Below are positions 27,409 to 36,037 of a stretch of 64,000 nucleotides of DNA, piece after piece (within the stretch, counting starts at the first letter, position 1; each line of letters starts with the position of its first letter). Source of the stretch: Mycolicibacterium komanii (GTDB taxonomy: Bacteria > Actinomycetota > Actinomycetes > Mycobacteriales > Mycobacteriaceae); assembly GCF_001050035.1 (NCBI RefSeq), contig NZ_CVTA01000014.1, forward strand, positions 1 to 64,000, read 5' to 3'. The position numbers were made by a program, and so were the translations under genes. Under the pieces are notes generated by a model. It did not search any database, was not told the origin of the DNA, and saw nothing but the letters and a program-made list of their open reading frames with translations.

Positions 27409-29168
27409 ACCTGCAACTCACGGATAGCGGTGGTGATCCAGCCGGAACTGACCGGATTGTTCTGCTGCTCTTGGCGATAGATGGCGCGGAGTTCTCTCAG
27501 CAGGGGATCGCGTTGCCACTCCTGCACCTGCGCGACCGCGGCGTCGTCGTCGAACAGCACGGATTTGTCGGAAAGCACGGTTTCGACGAGCTGACCCGCC
27601 AGTTGCCGCAACAACCGGCCATTGGCGTCGAACCGGTCGGCGAAGTCGAACGCCGGTTCCATCATCGCCTCGTGCAGCGTCACCATGAAGTTCAACGGCG
27701 AGTACAGGTCGACGAATCGCACGGCCGATTCCCGCCCCTCCACCGCAGCCCACTCGCGGAAGAACCGCTGCACGCGGTTGCTCAGCGTGATCAGCCCGTC
27801 GAGGTGCGGCACGACGGCGGGATCGTCGGCGACGCTGACGAATCGGCCGTTGCGGTAGAGCAGTCCGATGAAGCCCCAGTAGAACGCGACGTCCCAGATG
27901 ATCTTGGCCGACATCACGGTCGGCGTTCCCATGAGCGTGTACTGCCGCTCGTACACCGCAAGCCACATGTCGGCCAGTGACCGGAACAGCGAGTCGCTGA
28001 TGGCCGCCCTGGCGACGACGTCCTCGCCGTCGAGGTCGCGCACGACCATGTCGGTGATGAGGCCGTTGCCGATCGCGACCAGGTCCAGCCCCGAGGAATA
28101 CAACGGGTCGAGGAACACTCCGGCGTCGCCGGTGAGGCACCAGCGGGCTGCGCCGTCGAAGACCTTCGTGGCGGCGTGGCTGTAGTGCTTCATGACCCGG
28201 AAGTCCATGATCCGGTCGTCGTATCGGGCGATCTCGTCGGCGCACTGCGGTTCGTGTTCGCGAATCCACGCCTTGGCTTTGTCCAGGGTGTTGAAATCGT
28301 CGAACGCGTGGAACTCGGGATCGGCGACGATGCCGACACTCGTCGCGCCTGAGGCGAGCCGGATGAGCCACACCCAATATCCCTCGCCCATCAGGTGATT
28401 CGTCGACAACGCCCGGTCGCCTTCGACCAGCCGAGACTGCCAATCGGCATCGTCGCTCCACCGCCCGACATCGAGTTCGGCCTTGACGCGAAACCAGGCC
28501 GCGTTGCAATGGTGTTCGGTGGCGCGCTTGAGACCCAGCTGGCGTGACAACGTCCGGTTACGCCCGGACGCGTCGACGACCCAGCGTGCCGTCGTGCGCA
28601 TCGTGTCGTCGCCGTGCTGGTAGCAGACGGTGTGACCGTCGTCGGCGAATTCCACGGCGCGGACGCGGCCGTGGGCGACCGCGACACCCTCTGCCGCGCA
28701 CCGGCGGGCGAGTTCGTTCTCGAGCCTGCCGCGGTCGATCTGATACGTCACCTGCGGGACGAACGAGGAGCTGCCGAGTTCGACCCGGCTCACGATGTCG
28801 GTGTTCCCGTTGTGCGAGAAGAACATCCGCAGGCCCATCTTGCGGATCTGCTCGGTGCCCAGGTGCTCGGCCAGGCCGAGCCGTTCTCGGAGGTAGTGCG
28901 CGGACACCTCTACGGTGGACTCGCCGACGGTGTGGGTGATCTCCGGGACGGGGCGCGCCGACGGTTCGATGAGCACGATCCTGGTTCCTGGGCGTGCGGA
29001 GCGAAGCTCCAGCGCGAGGGTCAGCGCGGCGGCGCCACCACCGATGACGGCCACATCGTGTTCGGTGTCGGTGGTTACGCTGCTCGACAACTGGTTTCGT
29101 ATTTTGCGCGCGAGTGCCGTCCTGGCCTCGGGACCGAGTTGTGACAGTTTCTCTCGCACTGAGATCAC
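27405..29168 (-). CDS. Flavin-dependent halogenase-like monooxygenase
   Basis: A 587-residue FAD enzyme. The N-terminal 36 residues are extra. The dinucleotide-binding segment DVAVIGGGAAALTLAL (38-53) is followed by GEST (82-85), with Lys110 in RKMGLR where halogenases of the tryptophan 7-halogenase family have their catalytic Lys, and DASGR (199-203). The segment GYWVWLIRL (263-271) sits where halogenases have WxWxIP, here with Arg instead of Pro. GDAGVFLDPLYSSGLDL (347-363) is the second flavin motif. The C-terminal 200 residues resemble no halogenase core. It could chlorinate the carrier-bound polyketide or hydroxylate it. It overlaps both neighbours (antiporter and polyketide synthase) by 4 bp. 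Confidence 0.75.
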   Translation of the reverse strand: MISVREKLSQLGPEARTALARKIRNQLSSSVTTDTEHDVAVIGGGAAALTLALELRSARPGTRIVLIEPSARPVPEITHTVGESTVEVSAHYLRERLGLAEHLGTEQIRKMGLRMFFSHNGNTDIVSRVELGSSSFVPQVTYQIDRGRLENELARRCAAEGVAVAHGRVRAVEFADDGHTVCYQHGDDTMRTTARWVVDASGRNRTLSRQLGLKRATEHHCNAAWFRVKAELDVGRWSDDADWQSRLVEGDRALSTNHLMGEGYWVWLIRLASGATSVGIVADPEFHAFDDFNTLDKAKAWIREHEPQCADEIARYDDRIMDFRVMKHYSHAATKVFDGAARWCLTGDAGVFLDPLYSSGLDLVAIGNGLITDMVVRDLDGEDVVARAAISDSLFRSLADMWLAVYERQYTLMGTPTVMSAKIIWDVAFYWGFIGLLYRNGRFVSVADDPAVVPHLDGLITLSNRVQRFFREWAAVEGRESAVRFVDLYSPLNFMVTLHEAMMEPAFDFADRFDANGRLLRQLAGQLVETVLSDKSVLFDDDAAVAQVQEWQRDPLLRELRAIYRQEQQNNPVSSGWITTAIRELQV

Positions 29169-30454
29169 CTTCCCTCGGCGGCTACGACCGCCAGGTCCGC
29201 CTGCTGCGGCGTGGCGTCGACCGGAGTCCGGTGGCGTCCGTAGACGTAGTTGAAGATCGGTGTGGCCATCAGAGTGGTGATGATGGCGACCAGCACCAGG
29301 ATCGTGAACAGGGTCGGGGTGATGATGCCCGCCTCGAGGCCGATGTTGAGCAGGATGAGTTCGATCAGCCCGCGCGCGTTCATCAACGACCCGAGCGCGA
29401 CGGACTCCCGCAGCGGCACCTTCCGTAGTCGCGCCGCCATCGTGCAGGCCAGGCCCTTACCGGCGACGGCGACCACGAGAATGCCCAGCGTCACCGCCCA
29501 CAGCGTCGGCGTGTTCACCAGGCCGATCTCGGTGTTGAGCCCGGAGTAGACGAAGAACAACGGCAGCAGGAAGGTGGTGGTGAGCGGTTCGAGGGAATCG
29601 GTGATCTTCTTGGCGAACAAGCCGGACGGCATCGCGACACCGAGGACGAACGCACCGAAGATCGCGTAGATCCCGATGACATCGGTGAACCAGGCGCAGC
29701 CCATCAGAAGGATCAACACGACGCTCAACATCGTGGGGGTCACGGTGTTCCGGCGTTCAGCCATGGTGCCGAACACAGCGAGCGCCCTGCGGCCCGCGGT
29801 GAGGAGCAGCACGGTGTAGGCCGCGCCGCCGACGATGGCGATCAACGCGATCGTCGGGTCGCCCTGGTGGATGGCGAGCACCACGGCGAGGATGCACCAG
29901 GAGATCGCGTCGTCGGTCGCGCCGCAGGCGAGTGCGAGCGTGCCCAGGCCCGTTCCGGTGAGCCGGGTTTCGAAGATGATCCGGGCGAGCATCGGGAACG
30001 CCGTGATCGCGATCGACGCGCCGAGGAACAACATCGCCATGAGCGGTGTGACACCGTCACCGAAGAAGCCGTCGCCGTTCATCAACGGGATCGCGACGAG
30101 CGCCCCCAGGACGAGCGGGGCGAAGATGCCCGCGGCCGAGATGGTCGCCGCGGTGCCTGCGCGATGCTTGATCAAATCGACGTCGAAGTTGAGCCCGACG
30201 AGGAACATGTAGAGGACGAGGCCGATCTGCGCGGCCGTGTACAGCACGACATTCGCTTCGCCCGAGGGGAACAGTTCGGCCTGAAGGCCAGGTGCGATCC
30301 GGCCCAGTAGCGACGGGCCGAGGATGACGCCGGCGATCATCTCGCCGACGACCTGCGGCTGGCCCAGGCGTTGAGCGATCAGGCCGACGACCCGGCACGC
30401 GACGAGGATGACGGCGAGCGCGAGGAAGAAGTCGATGGCGACGGCTGCGGGCAT
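29165..30454 (-). CDS. CPA2-family cation:proton antiporter
   Basis: A 429-residue membrane protein with about 12-13 helices. LGQPQVVGEMIAGVILGPSLLG (residues 31-52) and ALACGATDDAISWCILAVV (the antiporter ion-binding region with adjacent Asp residues) are typical of the CPA2/KefB-like Na+(K+)/H+ exchangers. There is no C-terminal TrkA-N domain. The stop overlaps the start of the halogenase-like gene by 4 bp, making it the first gene of a five-gene coupled operon. Its role in the cluster may be to relieve ion or pH stress, or to support self-resistance to the product. Confidence 0.85.
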   Translation of the reverse strand: MPAAVAIDFFLALAVILVACRVVGLIAQRLGQPQVVGEMIAGVILGPSLLGRIAPGLQAELFPSGEANVVLYTAAQIGLVLYMFLVGLNFDVDLIKHRAGTAATISAAGIFAPLVLGALVAIPLMNGDGFFGDGVTPLMAMLFLGASIAITAFPMLARIIFETRLTGTGLGTLALACGATDDAISWCILAVVLAIHQGDPTIALIAIVGGAAYTVLLLTAGRRALAVFGTMAERRNTVTPTMLSVVLILLMGCAWFTDVIGIYAIFGAFVLGVAMPSGLFAKKITDSLEPLTTTFLLPLFFVYSGLNTEIGLVNTPTLWAVTLGILVVAVAGKGLACTMAARLRKVPLRESVALGSLMNARGLIELILLNIGLEAGIITPTLFTILVLVAIITTLMATPIFNYVYGRHRTPVDATPQQADLAVVAAEGR

Positions 30455-30465
30455 GTCAGGTCCTA

Positions 30466-30484
30466 CGGTTCACACGGAGAACCG
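30466..30484. promoter_or_regulatory. Inverted repeat upstream of the polyketide operon
   Basis: Perfect arms CGGTTC and GAACCG flank a 7-bp spacer, 11 bp before the antiporter ATG. It could be an operator or a leader hairpin for the operon; no regulator gene is adjacent to suggest which protein binds. Confidence 0.35.
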
Positions 30485-30704
30485 CAGGTGTGCTGAGTGC
30501 AACGGAGCGCAGCGCTCTGCGGGCGGGCTCCAGCAGTCCGTCTATGACTCACCTCGTCGATTCCGACTTGTTCGACGTATGCGCGTCGAGCCGGAGACGG
30601 GGGCGTCTTCGACGCCGAGGGGTATTGACGATTTGAGCGGTGGCTAACCCAGAAAAGTCTGTCCGATTGATGACGGCGGGTGCCGCCGCCGTAATGTCCG
30701 GCCG

Positions 30705-31157
30705 GTGCAGGTTCAGCTCCGCCGCGCCACACAGGCCGATGCGCAGGCGGTCGAACAGCTCGTGCACGAGTCATTCCACAAGTACGTCGCGCGGATCGGA
30801 AAGCCGCCGGCGCCGATGCTCGCGGACTATGGATCCGTCGTCACGACGTCGCGGGTGTGGGTGCTCGACGCGGACGGCGCGATCGTCGGGGCGCTCGTCG
30901 ACGAGGTACACGACGACCACCTGCTCCTGGATACCGTCGCCGTCGCTTCGGGCGCGCAAGGGCATGGCCTCGGCGCGCGGCTGCTCGCCCGTGCGGAGGA
31001 CGATGCTCGCGAGTTCGGGCTTGGCGAGGTGCGGTTGTACACCCACCGACTGATGACCGAGAACCAGGCCTTCTACGCTCGCCACGGCTATGTCGAGACG
31101 GGCCGCGGCCGCACCGACGGCTACGACCGAATCCACTACACCAAGCGAATCGGTTAG
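30705..31157 (+). CDS. GNAT family N-acetyltransferase
   Basis: A 150-residue single-domain GNAT. The acetyl-CoA-binding motif A appears as VAVASGAQGHGLGARLLARAEDDA (residues about 78-101) and motif B as NQAFYARHGYVETGR. The start is GTG at 30705 and has no strong ribosome-binding site. It is divergent from the polyketide operon across a 250-bp region and convergent with an alpha/beta hydrolase gene. It acetylates a small molecule or an amine of unknown identity; a link to the polyketide cluster as a resistance gene is possible but unsupported. Confidence 0.8.
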   Translation: MQVQLRRATQADAQAVEQLVHESFHKYVARIGKPPAPMLADYGSVVTTSRVWVLDADGAIVGALVDEVHDDHLLLDTVAVASGAQGHGLGARLLARAEDDAREFGLGEVRLYTHRLMTENQAFYARHGYVETGRGRTDGYDRIHYTKRIG

Positions 31158-31170
31158 GGGCACAACCGGG

Positions 31171-32097
31171 TTACGCGGCGCGATGATCCCTGCTCGGCGC
31201 GAAAATGCGCCGCAGGAAGGCGATCTGATCGCCGACGACGCGCAAATGCCAGCGAGCGCCGGGATACACGTCGAAGTGGTCGCACGGATAGTGATGAACC
31301 GTCGCCCGCATCCGCGTCGCGGCAGCGGTGGCCGGCGCCGGTGGGGCGGTGCGGTCGTCATCCGCGATCTGCACGAGGGCCGGACAGGTGACGCGTTTGG
31401 CGCTCGCGATGGGCCGGTAGCCGCCCATGACCAAGACCAGCCGGGCCGCGAATTCGTTGCGCCAGCTGGGTCCGGCGATGCGGAACATGCCGTCGACCGC
31501 GCCTTCGGCGCTCAATCCGGCCACCTCACCGGGTGCGCCGACGATCGGGATGAGCACGGGCGGGCGACGGAGCAGCTTGGCCGCGAGGTCGCGTGCGCCA
31601 TAGGTCATCATTCGCAGGACGTACCGGGGACCGAGCGTTCGCAGCGATTGGGCCACGACCGGTAGGCCGTCCGTCGCGGGCGTAAGCGAGATGACTCCGG
31701 CCAGGTGGGGGTCACCGGCGGCGACGCGGATGACATGCCCGCCGGACAGCGACACACCCCACGCGACGATCCGTGCCGGGTCCACGCCCTCGAGCCGCCG
31801 GGCGTGGTCGATCACCGCGTGGTAATCGTCGACCTGCCGCGGCAACGCGATCAATTGCCGTGGTTCTCCGGAGGATTCGGCGAAGTGCCGGTAGTCGAAC
31901 GTCACGACCTCGGCGCCGGCGCCGGCCAGCGCCTCGGCGAACGCGAACAGGCCACTGTCCTGCGTCGCACCCAGGCCGTGCGCCATGACCACGCAGGGGC
32001 GCCCCGACGGGCCGGCCAACGCATCCGTCGTCGCGGGAAAGCGGTGCGCCGCGACGAAACCGCCGTCGACCGGTATCCGGATGCGGGTCGACGTCAT
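31171..32097 (-). CDS. Alpha/beta hydrolase of the dienelactone/X-Pro-peptidase-like group
   Basis: 308 residues starting at MTSTRIRIPVDGG. The oxyanion strand VVMAHGLGATQD (residues 36-48), the strand FDYRHFAESSGEPR, the nucleophile elbow AWGVSLSG with Ser116, a late Asp in ADDDRTAP and a catalytic His in PCDHFDVY complete a triad. The ATG overlaps the stop of the TetR gene (ATGA), which itself overlaps the monooxygenase, so all three form one operon. It most likely hydrolyses an ester or lactone, possibly one generated by a Baeyer-Villiger reaction of the FMO. Confidence 0.83.
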   Translation of the reverse strand: MTSTRIRIPVDGGFVAAHRFPATTDALAGPSGRPCVVMAHGLGATQDSGLFAFAEALAGAGAEVVTFDYRHFAESSGEPRQLIALPRQVDDYHAVIDHARRLEGVDPARIVAWGVSLSGGHVIRVAAGDPHLAGVISLTPATDGLPVVAQSLRTLGPRYVLRMMTYGARDLAAKLLRRPPVLIPIVGAPGEVAGLSAEGAVDGMFRIAGPSWRNEFAARLVLVMGGYRPIASAKRVTCPALVQIADDDRTAPPAPATAAATRMRATVHHYPCDHFDVYPGARWHLRVVGDQIAFLRRIFAPSRDHRAA

Positions 32098-32723
32098 GGC
32101 GTCGGCCCTCCGAACAGCGCCGTGTGCCAGACGTGGATGATCGTCGCGAGCAGCGGACCGGCGGCCTCCGGCCCGTCGTCCGAGCGGATGTGGCGGTCGA
32201 GGACTCGTTCGTTCATCGAGATCAACGCGTGGGCAAGGGCCTTGGGGTCGGGAATGTCGATGGTCGGCTGGGTACCGATGAAGTCGCAGACGAACTCCTC
32301 GTATCGCGCCAGCCACTGCTCCCAGATCGCCCTCGCCTCCGGGTCGGAGTCGCGGGCGTCGAGCATCGCGCGGAAAAGCGTCCGGTGGGCGTGCCACGAT
32401 TCGAACGTCCGATTCATTGCGTCGGCCACCGATTTTCGCGGATCACCACCGCCCGCCAGAAAGCCACCGATCGCGAAGACGTCGTCCTGAAATATCCCGG
32501 TGAGCAGTTCGGTGACGACTTCGTGTTTTCCGGCGAAGTAGAAGTAGAACGCCGGCCGTTTCAGGCCCGCGGCCTTCGCGACCTCCGCGACGCTGATGTC
32601 GGCAAGCGAATGGCTCTGCAGTTGTTCCTCGAACGCCTCGAGGAGCCGGAGCCTGCTCTCGTCGCCGCGCGCCTGTGGCCGGCGCGCGTTGCGCCGCGAC
32701 GTCTGTGTCGGCTCAGGCGGCAC
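32094..32723 (-). CDS. TetR family transcriptional regulator
   Basis: 209 residues from GTG 32723, which is preceded by GAGGCGG; longer in-frame readings run back through the monooxygenase gene and are not real. The helix-turn-helix (about residues 24-68) reads LLEAFEEQLQSHSLADISVAEVAKAAGLKRPAFYFYFAGK. The C-terminal region resembles the EthR-type ligand domain. It overlaps the monooxygenase stop by 11 bp and the hydrolase start by 4 bp, so it is co-transcribed with the genes it probably regulates. EthR regulating the Baeyer-Villiger enzyme EthA is a comparable pair. Confidence 0.85.
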   Translation of the reverse strand: MPPEPTQTSRRNARRPQARGDESRLRLLEAFEEQLQSHSLADISVAEVAKAAGLKRPAFYFYFAGKHEVVTELLTGIFQDDVFAIGGFLAGGGDPRKSVADAMNRTFESWHAHRTLFRAMLDARDSDPEARAIWEQWLARYEEFVCDFIGTQPTIDIPDPKALAHALISMNERVLDRHIRSDDGPEAAGPLLATIIHVWHTALFGGPTP

Positions 32724-34083
32724 CGGCCGCCTCGCGTGCCCGGCCCGCAAGCTGTACCGGTCCGAGTTTCTCGACACGCTTGCGCCCCGCAGGCAGCTCG
32801 CGCTTGCGCATGTCACGTTCGTAATCCCAGTAGTCCACCTGCTGGGTGTGTCGCGGCTTGTCGGCGAAGTGGCCGACGTACTTGCGTTCGTCGGCGGCGA
32901 TGACGCGCCACATCTCGGCCTCGGACGGGGGCCGGTAGGTGCCTGCGAGGTACGCGGCGACCAACCGGGCCTGACACTCCACGAACGGGAACAGCGTGGG
33001 CACCGCTTGGGCGAATCCCATGAAGAGCAGGTCGTCGATGCCGGGCTTGAGGATCCGCTTGTACAGCGGCAACCGGTTGTCGGGGGCCTCGATGAAGCTG
33101 CGGTCAAAGAACGGGAACGTGATGTTGTACCCCGTCGCGTAGATGATCACGTCGGCTTCGACGGTCGAACCGTCGACGAAGACGACCGAATTGCCGTCGA
33201 AGCGTTCGATATTCGGTTTGGCGGTCGCGTCGCCGGACCCCAACCGCATCAGCAGTTCGGCGGATTGGGTGGGGTGCGCCTCGAGGAAGCGATGATTGGG
33301 TTTGGGTAGGCCGTAGTTCTCGGGATCACCGAACATCAGCTTGGCGAACGGTTGCATCGCACGCCGCTGCCACGACAGCGGGATGACCGGCAGCGAGCGG
33401 GCGACCTTGTCGGCGGTCTTGCCGAAGATGTACTTGGGCACGATCCAGGCGCCCGATCGGGTGGAGAGGTAAACCGTGTTGCGCCAAGACTTTTGCGAGA
33501 GCTCGGAGACGAGATCGGCCGCCGAGTTGCCGATGCCGACCACGACGATGCGTTTGCCGCGCAGATCCAGCGGTTCGGTGGGGTCGATGTAGTGGTGGGC
33601 GTGGATGCTCTCGCCGGTGAATTCGCCCGGGAAGTCGGGTGTGCGCGGATCCCAGTGATGGCCGTTCGCGACGATCAGTGCGTCATAGCGACGCGTCTGC
33701 CCGTCCGCGGTGTCGAGTTCCCAACCGCCGCGGGGCAGGCGCCGCGCGTGCTTGACCTCGTTGTGGAATTGAATGCGGTCCAGCAGACCAAAGGCTTTGG
33801 CGTAGTCGTCCAGGTACTCCTTGACCTGCGAGTGATGCGGGAAGTCGGGCAGGTCGTCGCGCATCGGGAAGTCGCGGAACGACAGGCACTCGCGCGAGGT
33901 GTCGATGTGCAGCGACCGATAGGCGCTGGAGTGACCGTTCGGATTGCGGAACGCCCAGTTCCCGCCGATCCGGTCGGACGACTCGAAGCAGTCGTACTCG
34001 ATACCCGCGTCCGCGAGGTTCTTGCCAGTTGTCAGGCCGCTGATGCCCGCACCGATGATTGCCGCAGTGGGTGATGAAGCCAT
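32713..34083 (-). CDS. Flavin-containing monooxygenase (FMO / Baeyer-Villiger type)
   Basis: 456 residues from ATG 34083 (MASSPTAAIIGAG). The FAD site is GAGISG (11-16). The family fingerprint FxGxxxHxxxY appears as FTGESIHAHHY (155-165), and the NADPH site is VGIGNSA (182-188). A later ATGYN segment is also typical. It oxygenates soft nucleophiles or ketones with NADPH and oxygen; the substrate is not predictable. It is the first gene of the FMO-TetR-hydrolase operon and is divergent from an SDR gene, with a near-palindrome TGACAGCCGTCA between them. Confidence 0.87.
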   Translation of the reverse strand: MASSPTAAIIGAGISGLTTGKNLADAGIEYDCFESSDRIGGNWAFRNPNGHSSAYRSLHIDTSRECLSFRDFPMRDDLPDFPHHSQVKEYLDDYAKAFGLLDRIQFHNEVKHARRLPRGGWELDTADGQTRRYDALIVANGHHWDPRTPDFPGEFTGESIHAHHYIDPTEPLDLRGKRIVVVGIGNSAADLVSELSQKSWRNTVYLSTRSGAWIVPKYIFGKTADKVARSLPVIPLSWQRRAMQPFAKLMFGDPENYGLPKPNHRFLEAHPTQSAELLMRLGSGDATAKPNIERFDGNSVVFVDGSTVEADVIIYATGYNITFPFFDRSFIEAPDNRLPLYKRILKPGIDDLLFMGFAQAVPTLFPFVECQARLVAAYLAGTYRPPSEAEMWRVIAADERKYVGHFADKPRHTQQVDYWDYERDMRKRELPAGRKRVEKLGPVQLAGRAREAAGAA

Positions 34084-34133
34084 GTTGCCTACCGTCGTCG
34101 TGAACTCCGTCACCCGGCACGCTACCAAATTTC

Positions 34134-34145
34134 TGACAGCCGTCA
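34134..34145. promoter_or_regulatory. Near-palindrome between FMO and SDR genes (candidate TetR operator)
   Basis: TGACAGCCGTCA has symmetric TGAC/GTCA arms with one mismatched pair in the centre. It lies 51 bp before the FMO start and 108 bp before the divergent SDR start, in the only intergenic region of the operon, and so is the best candidate site for the co-encoded TetR protein. Confidence 0.45.
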
Positions 34146-34252
34146 AAGAATTCGTTCCTACGTCTGACCAGCGCACGTGAGTCCCGATTGGCACGTCACG
34201 CGGCCCCGAACTCAGTATCGTGCCCACCCGGGGACGACGAGAGGACGAATCC

Positions 34253-35125
34253 GTGGGTGAACACGCTCCACTCGAGGGCAAGGTCGCGATCGTGACCGGC
34301 ACCAGTCGCGGCGTGGGGGTCGGTATCGCCCACGAACTGTTGCGCGCAGGAGCCACCGTCGTCGGATGCTCACGTCGCCCGCTCGATGCGATACCCGGCG
34401 TGCAAGCCGACGCCGACTGGCTCGCCCGTTCCTCGCAACGGGTGTGCGACCAGGGGGACTACCGCGCCATCGACGACTTCGTCTCTGGTGTGGTGGCCGA
34501 CTACGGCCGCATCGACATACTGGTGAACAACGCCGGCGGCACCGTCCCCACCCCGCATGTCGAGGACGTTCCCGAACTCGTTTCGCGCATCCAGGGCGCG
34601 CCCGCGGGTGCCGACGACTTCGAGCGCACCGTGCTGTTCCATTCGTTCGCCATCCAGATGAACCTGATCAGCCCAATGTGGTTCGCCATCAGGGTTTTTC
34701 GACAGATGCGCGAGCAAGACGGCGTCGGCTCGATCGTCAACATCTCCTCGGGTGCGGGCCATCCCGCCGGGTCGCCGACCCTGGTTTCCTACGGTGCGGC
34801 CAAATCCGGGCTCAATCACCTGACCCGGTCGCTGGCCCAGGAATGGGGGCCCCAGGCGCGGGTGAACAGCCTGGCGCTGGGGCCCACGACGACCGACAAC
34901 TTCAAGGCGTTCGTGTTGCCCAAGGACGATCCGACCGGCGAGAAGTACTTCCGCGACATCCCTTTGCGCAGGGCGGGAGAGCCGGACGAGGTCGGGCGGG
35001 CGGTGGTGTTCCTGTGCAGCGGCCAAGCCGATTACATCAACGGCACGACCATCGAGATCGACGGCGGGATGCTGCCCGGCGTGCTCTACGAGGCCGGACT
35101 CAAAACGATCACGGATCTGCTGTGA
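34253..35125 (+). CDS. Short-chain dehydrogenase/reductase
   Basis: 290 residues from GTG 34253, preceded by GAGAGGAC. TGTSRGVGVG (15-24) binds NAD(P), VNNAGG follows the fourth strand, and the catalytic Ser, Tyr and Lys fall in NISSGAG and SYGAAKSG. GMLPGVLYE near the end marks a longer C-terminus than most FabG-like SDRs. It is divergent from the FMO operon and may act with it, converting an alcohol to the ketone that the FMO oxidises; this is inference from position. Confidence 0.83.
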   Translation: MGEHAPLEGKVAIVTGTSRGVGVGIAHELLRAGATVVGCSRRPLDAIPGVQADADWLARSSQRVCDQGDYRAIDDFVSGVVADYGRIDILVNNAGGTVPTPHVEDVPELVSRIQGAPAGADDFERTVLFHSFAIQMNLISPMWFAIRVFRQMREQDGVGSIVNISSGAGHPAGSPTLVSYGAAKSGLNHLTRSLAQEWGPQARVNSLALGPTTTDNFKAFVLPKDDPTGEKYFRDIPLRRAGEPDEVGRAVVFLCSGQADYINGTTIEIDGGMLPGVLYEAGLKTITDLL

Positions 35126-35185
35126 AGGCGGTGCGCCCCGGCGTGGCTACGATGTTCACACCTGTCACTCTGTTAACTTGCCCGC

Positions 35186-35995
35186 GTGCGCGAGACGCCG
35201 TGGGTTCCGAGCGAGCGCCGCTCGCACCCGGTTTCCCGACGTGAGGCGCTGCGTTATGCCGCCGCGATGTCGGCGCTGGCCGGTCTCGGTGCCGCCGCCG
35301 CAAGCGTCGGAACACCCGCCGCCTCGGCCGCCGCTCCGACGCTCATCGACTTCGCCGCGCGCCAGATTCCGGCTCCGGACATCCGCGCCGCCGGCCACTC
35401 CGGGGTGATCAACTACGTATCGACCTCGCGGCCCGGTTCGAACTTCGGCGCCAAACCGATCACCCTGCCGTACGCCCGGTCGCTGAACGCCGCCGGTCTG
35501 GTCATCGTCAGCAACTATCAATACGGAAAGCCCGGCGGGACAGCACCTTCGGACTTCACCCGCGGATATGCCGGCGGGATCGCGGATGCGCGCACCGCAT
35601 GGCAGTTGCACACCGCGGCCGGCGGCGGCAAGAGCGCACCGATCTTCTTCAGCATCGACGACGACATCGACCGCAACACGTGGACCAACCTTGCGCTGCC
35701 GTGGTTTCGGGGAATCAACTCGGTGATCGGTGTGCAGCGCACCGGGATCTACGGCGGGATCAATGCCTGTCAGTGGGCCGCGGCCGACGGCGTCATCGGG
35801 CGTTCGGGCACACCGGGTCGGGTGTGGGCGTGGCAGACCAGGTCCTGGTCCAAGGGTCAGGTCTACCCCGCTGCGGTTCTCTATCAACGCGTCATCGACA
35901 CCGCCTCGAATCCGGGGCCTGTGGTCGGCGGGATCCGCGTCGACGTCAACGACGTGCTGGCCCAGGACTGCGGCCAGTGGAACCTGCATCCGTGA
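35186..35995 (+). CDS. Tat-exported DUF1906 glycoside-hydrolase-like protein (Rv2525c-like)
   Basis: 269 residues. The N-terminus has the twin-arginine signal SRREALRYAAAMSALAGLG ending near ASAAAP. The mature domain begins LIDFAARQIPAPDIRAAGHSGVINYVSTSRPGSNF and contains FFSIDDDIDRNTW and GIYGGINACQWA, the (beta/alpha) core of DUF1906, related to glycoside hydrolase 25-like folds. The M. tuberculosis homologue Rv2525c is a Tat substrate implicated in cell-wall homeostasis; its enzymatic activity is not settled. The start is a GTG with no clear Shine-Dalgarno. It is convergent with the next gene. Confidence 0.85.
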   Translation: MRETPWVPSERRSHPVSRREALRYAAAMSALAGLGAAAASVGTPAASAAAPTLIDFAARQIPAPDIRAAGHSGVINYVSTSRPGSNFGAKPITLPYARSLNAAGLVIVSNYQYGKPGGTAPSDFTRGYAGGIADARTAWQLHTAAGGGKSAPIFFSIDDDIDRNTWTNLALPWFRGINSVIGVQRTGIYGGINACQWAAADGVIGRSGTPGRVWAWQTRSWSKGQVYPAAVLYQRVIDTASNPGPVVGGIRVDVNDVLAQDCGQWNLHP

Positions 35996-36037
35996 GCGTG
36001 GGTTACGCGATGGCCCCACCGGGGACGGGAAACAGGC

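Noticed and set aside
29165..30454. KefB/KefC-type potassium efflux protein
   Set aside because: There is no C-terminal TrkA-N domain or glutathione-binding motif; it is left as a CPA2 antiporter.
30602..30616. Hairpin GGCGTC-TTC-GACGCC before the GNAT gene
   Set aside because: Short and G+C-rich; frequent by chance in this composition, with no T-tract or clear relation to a gene end.
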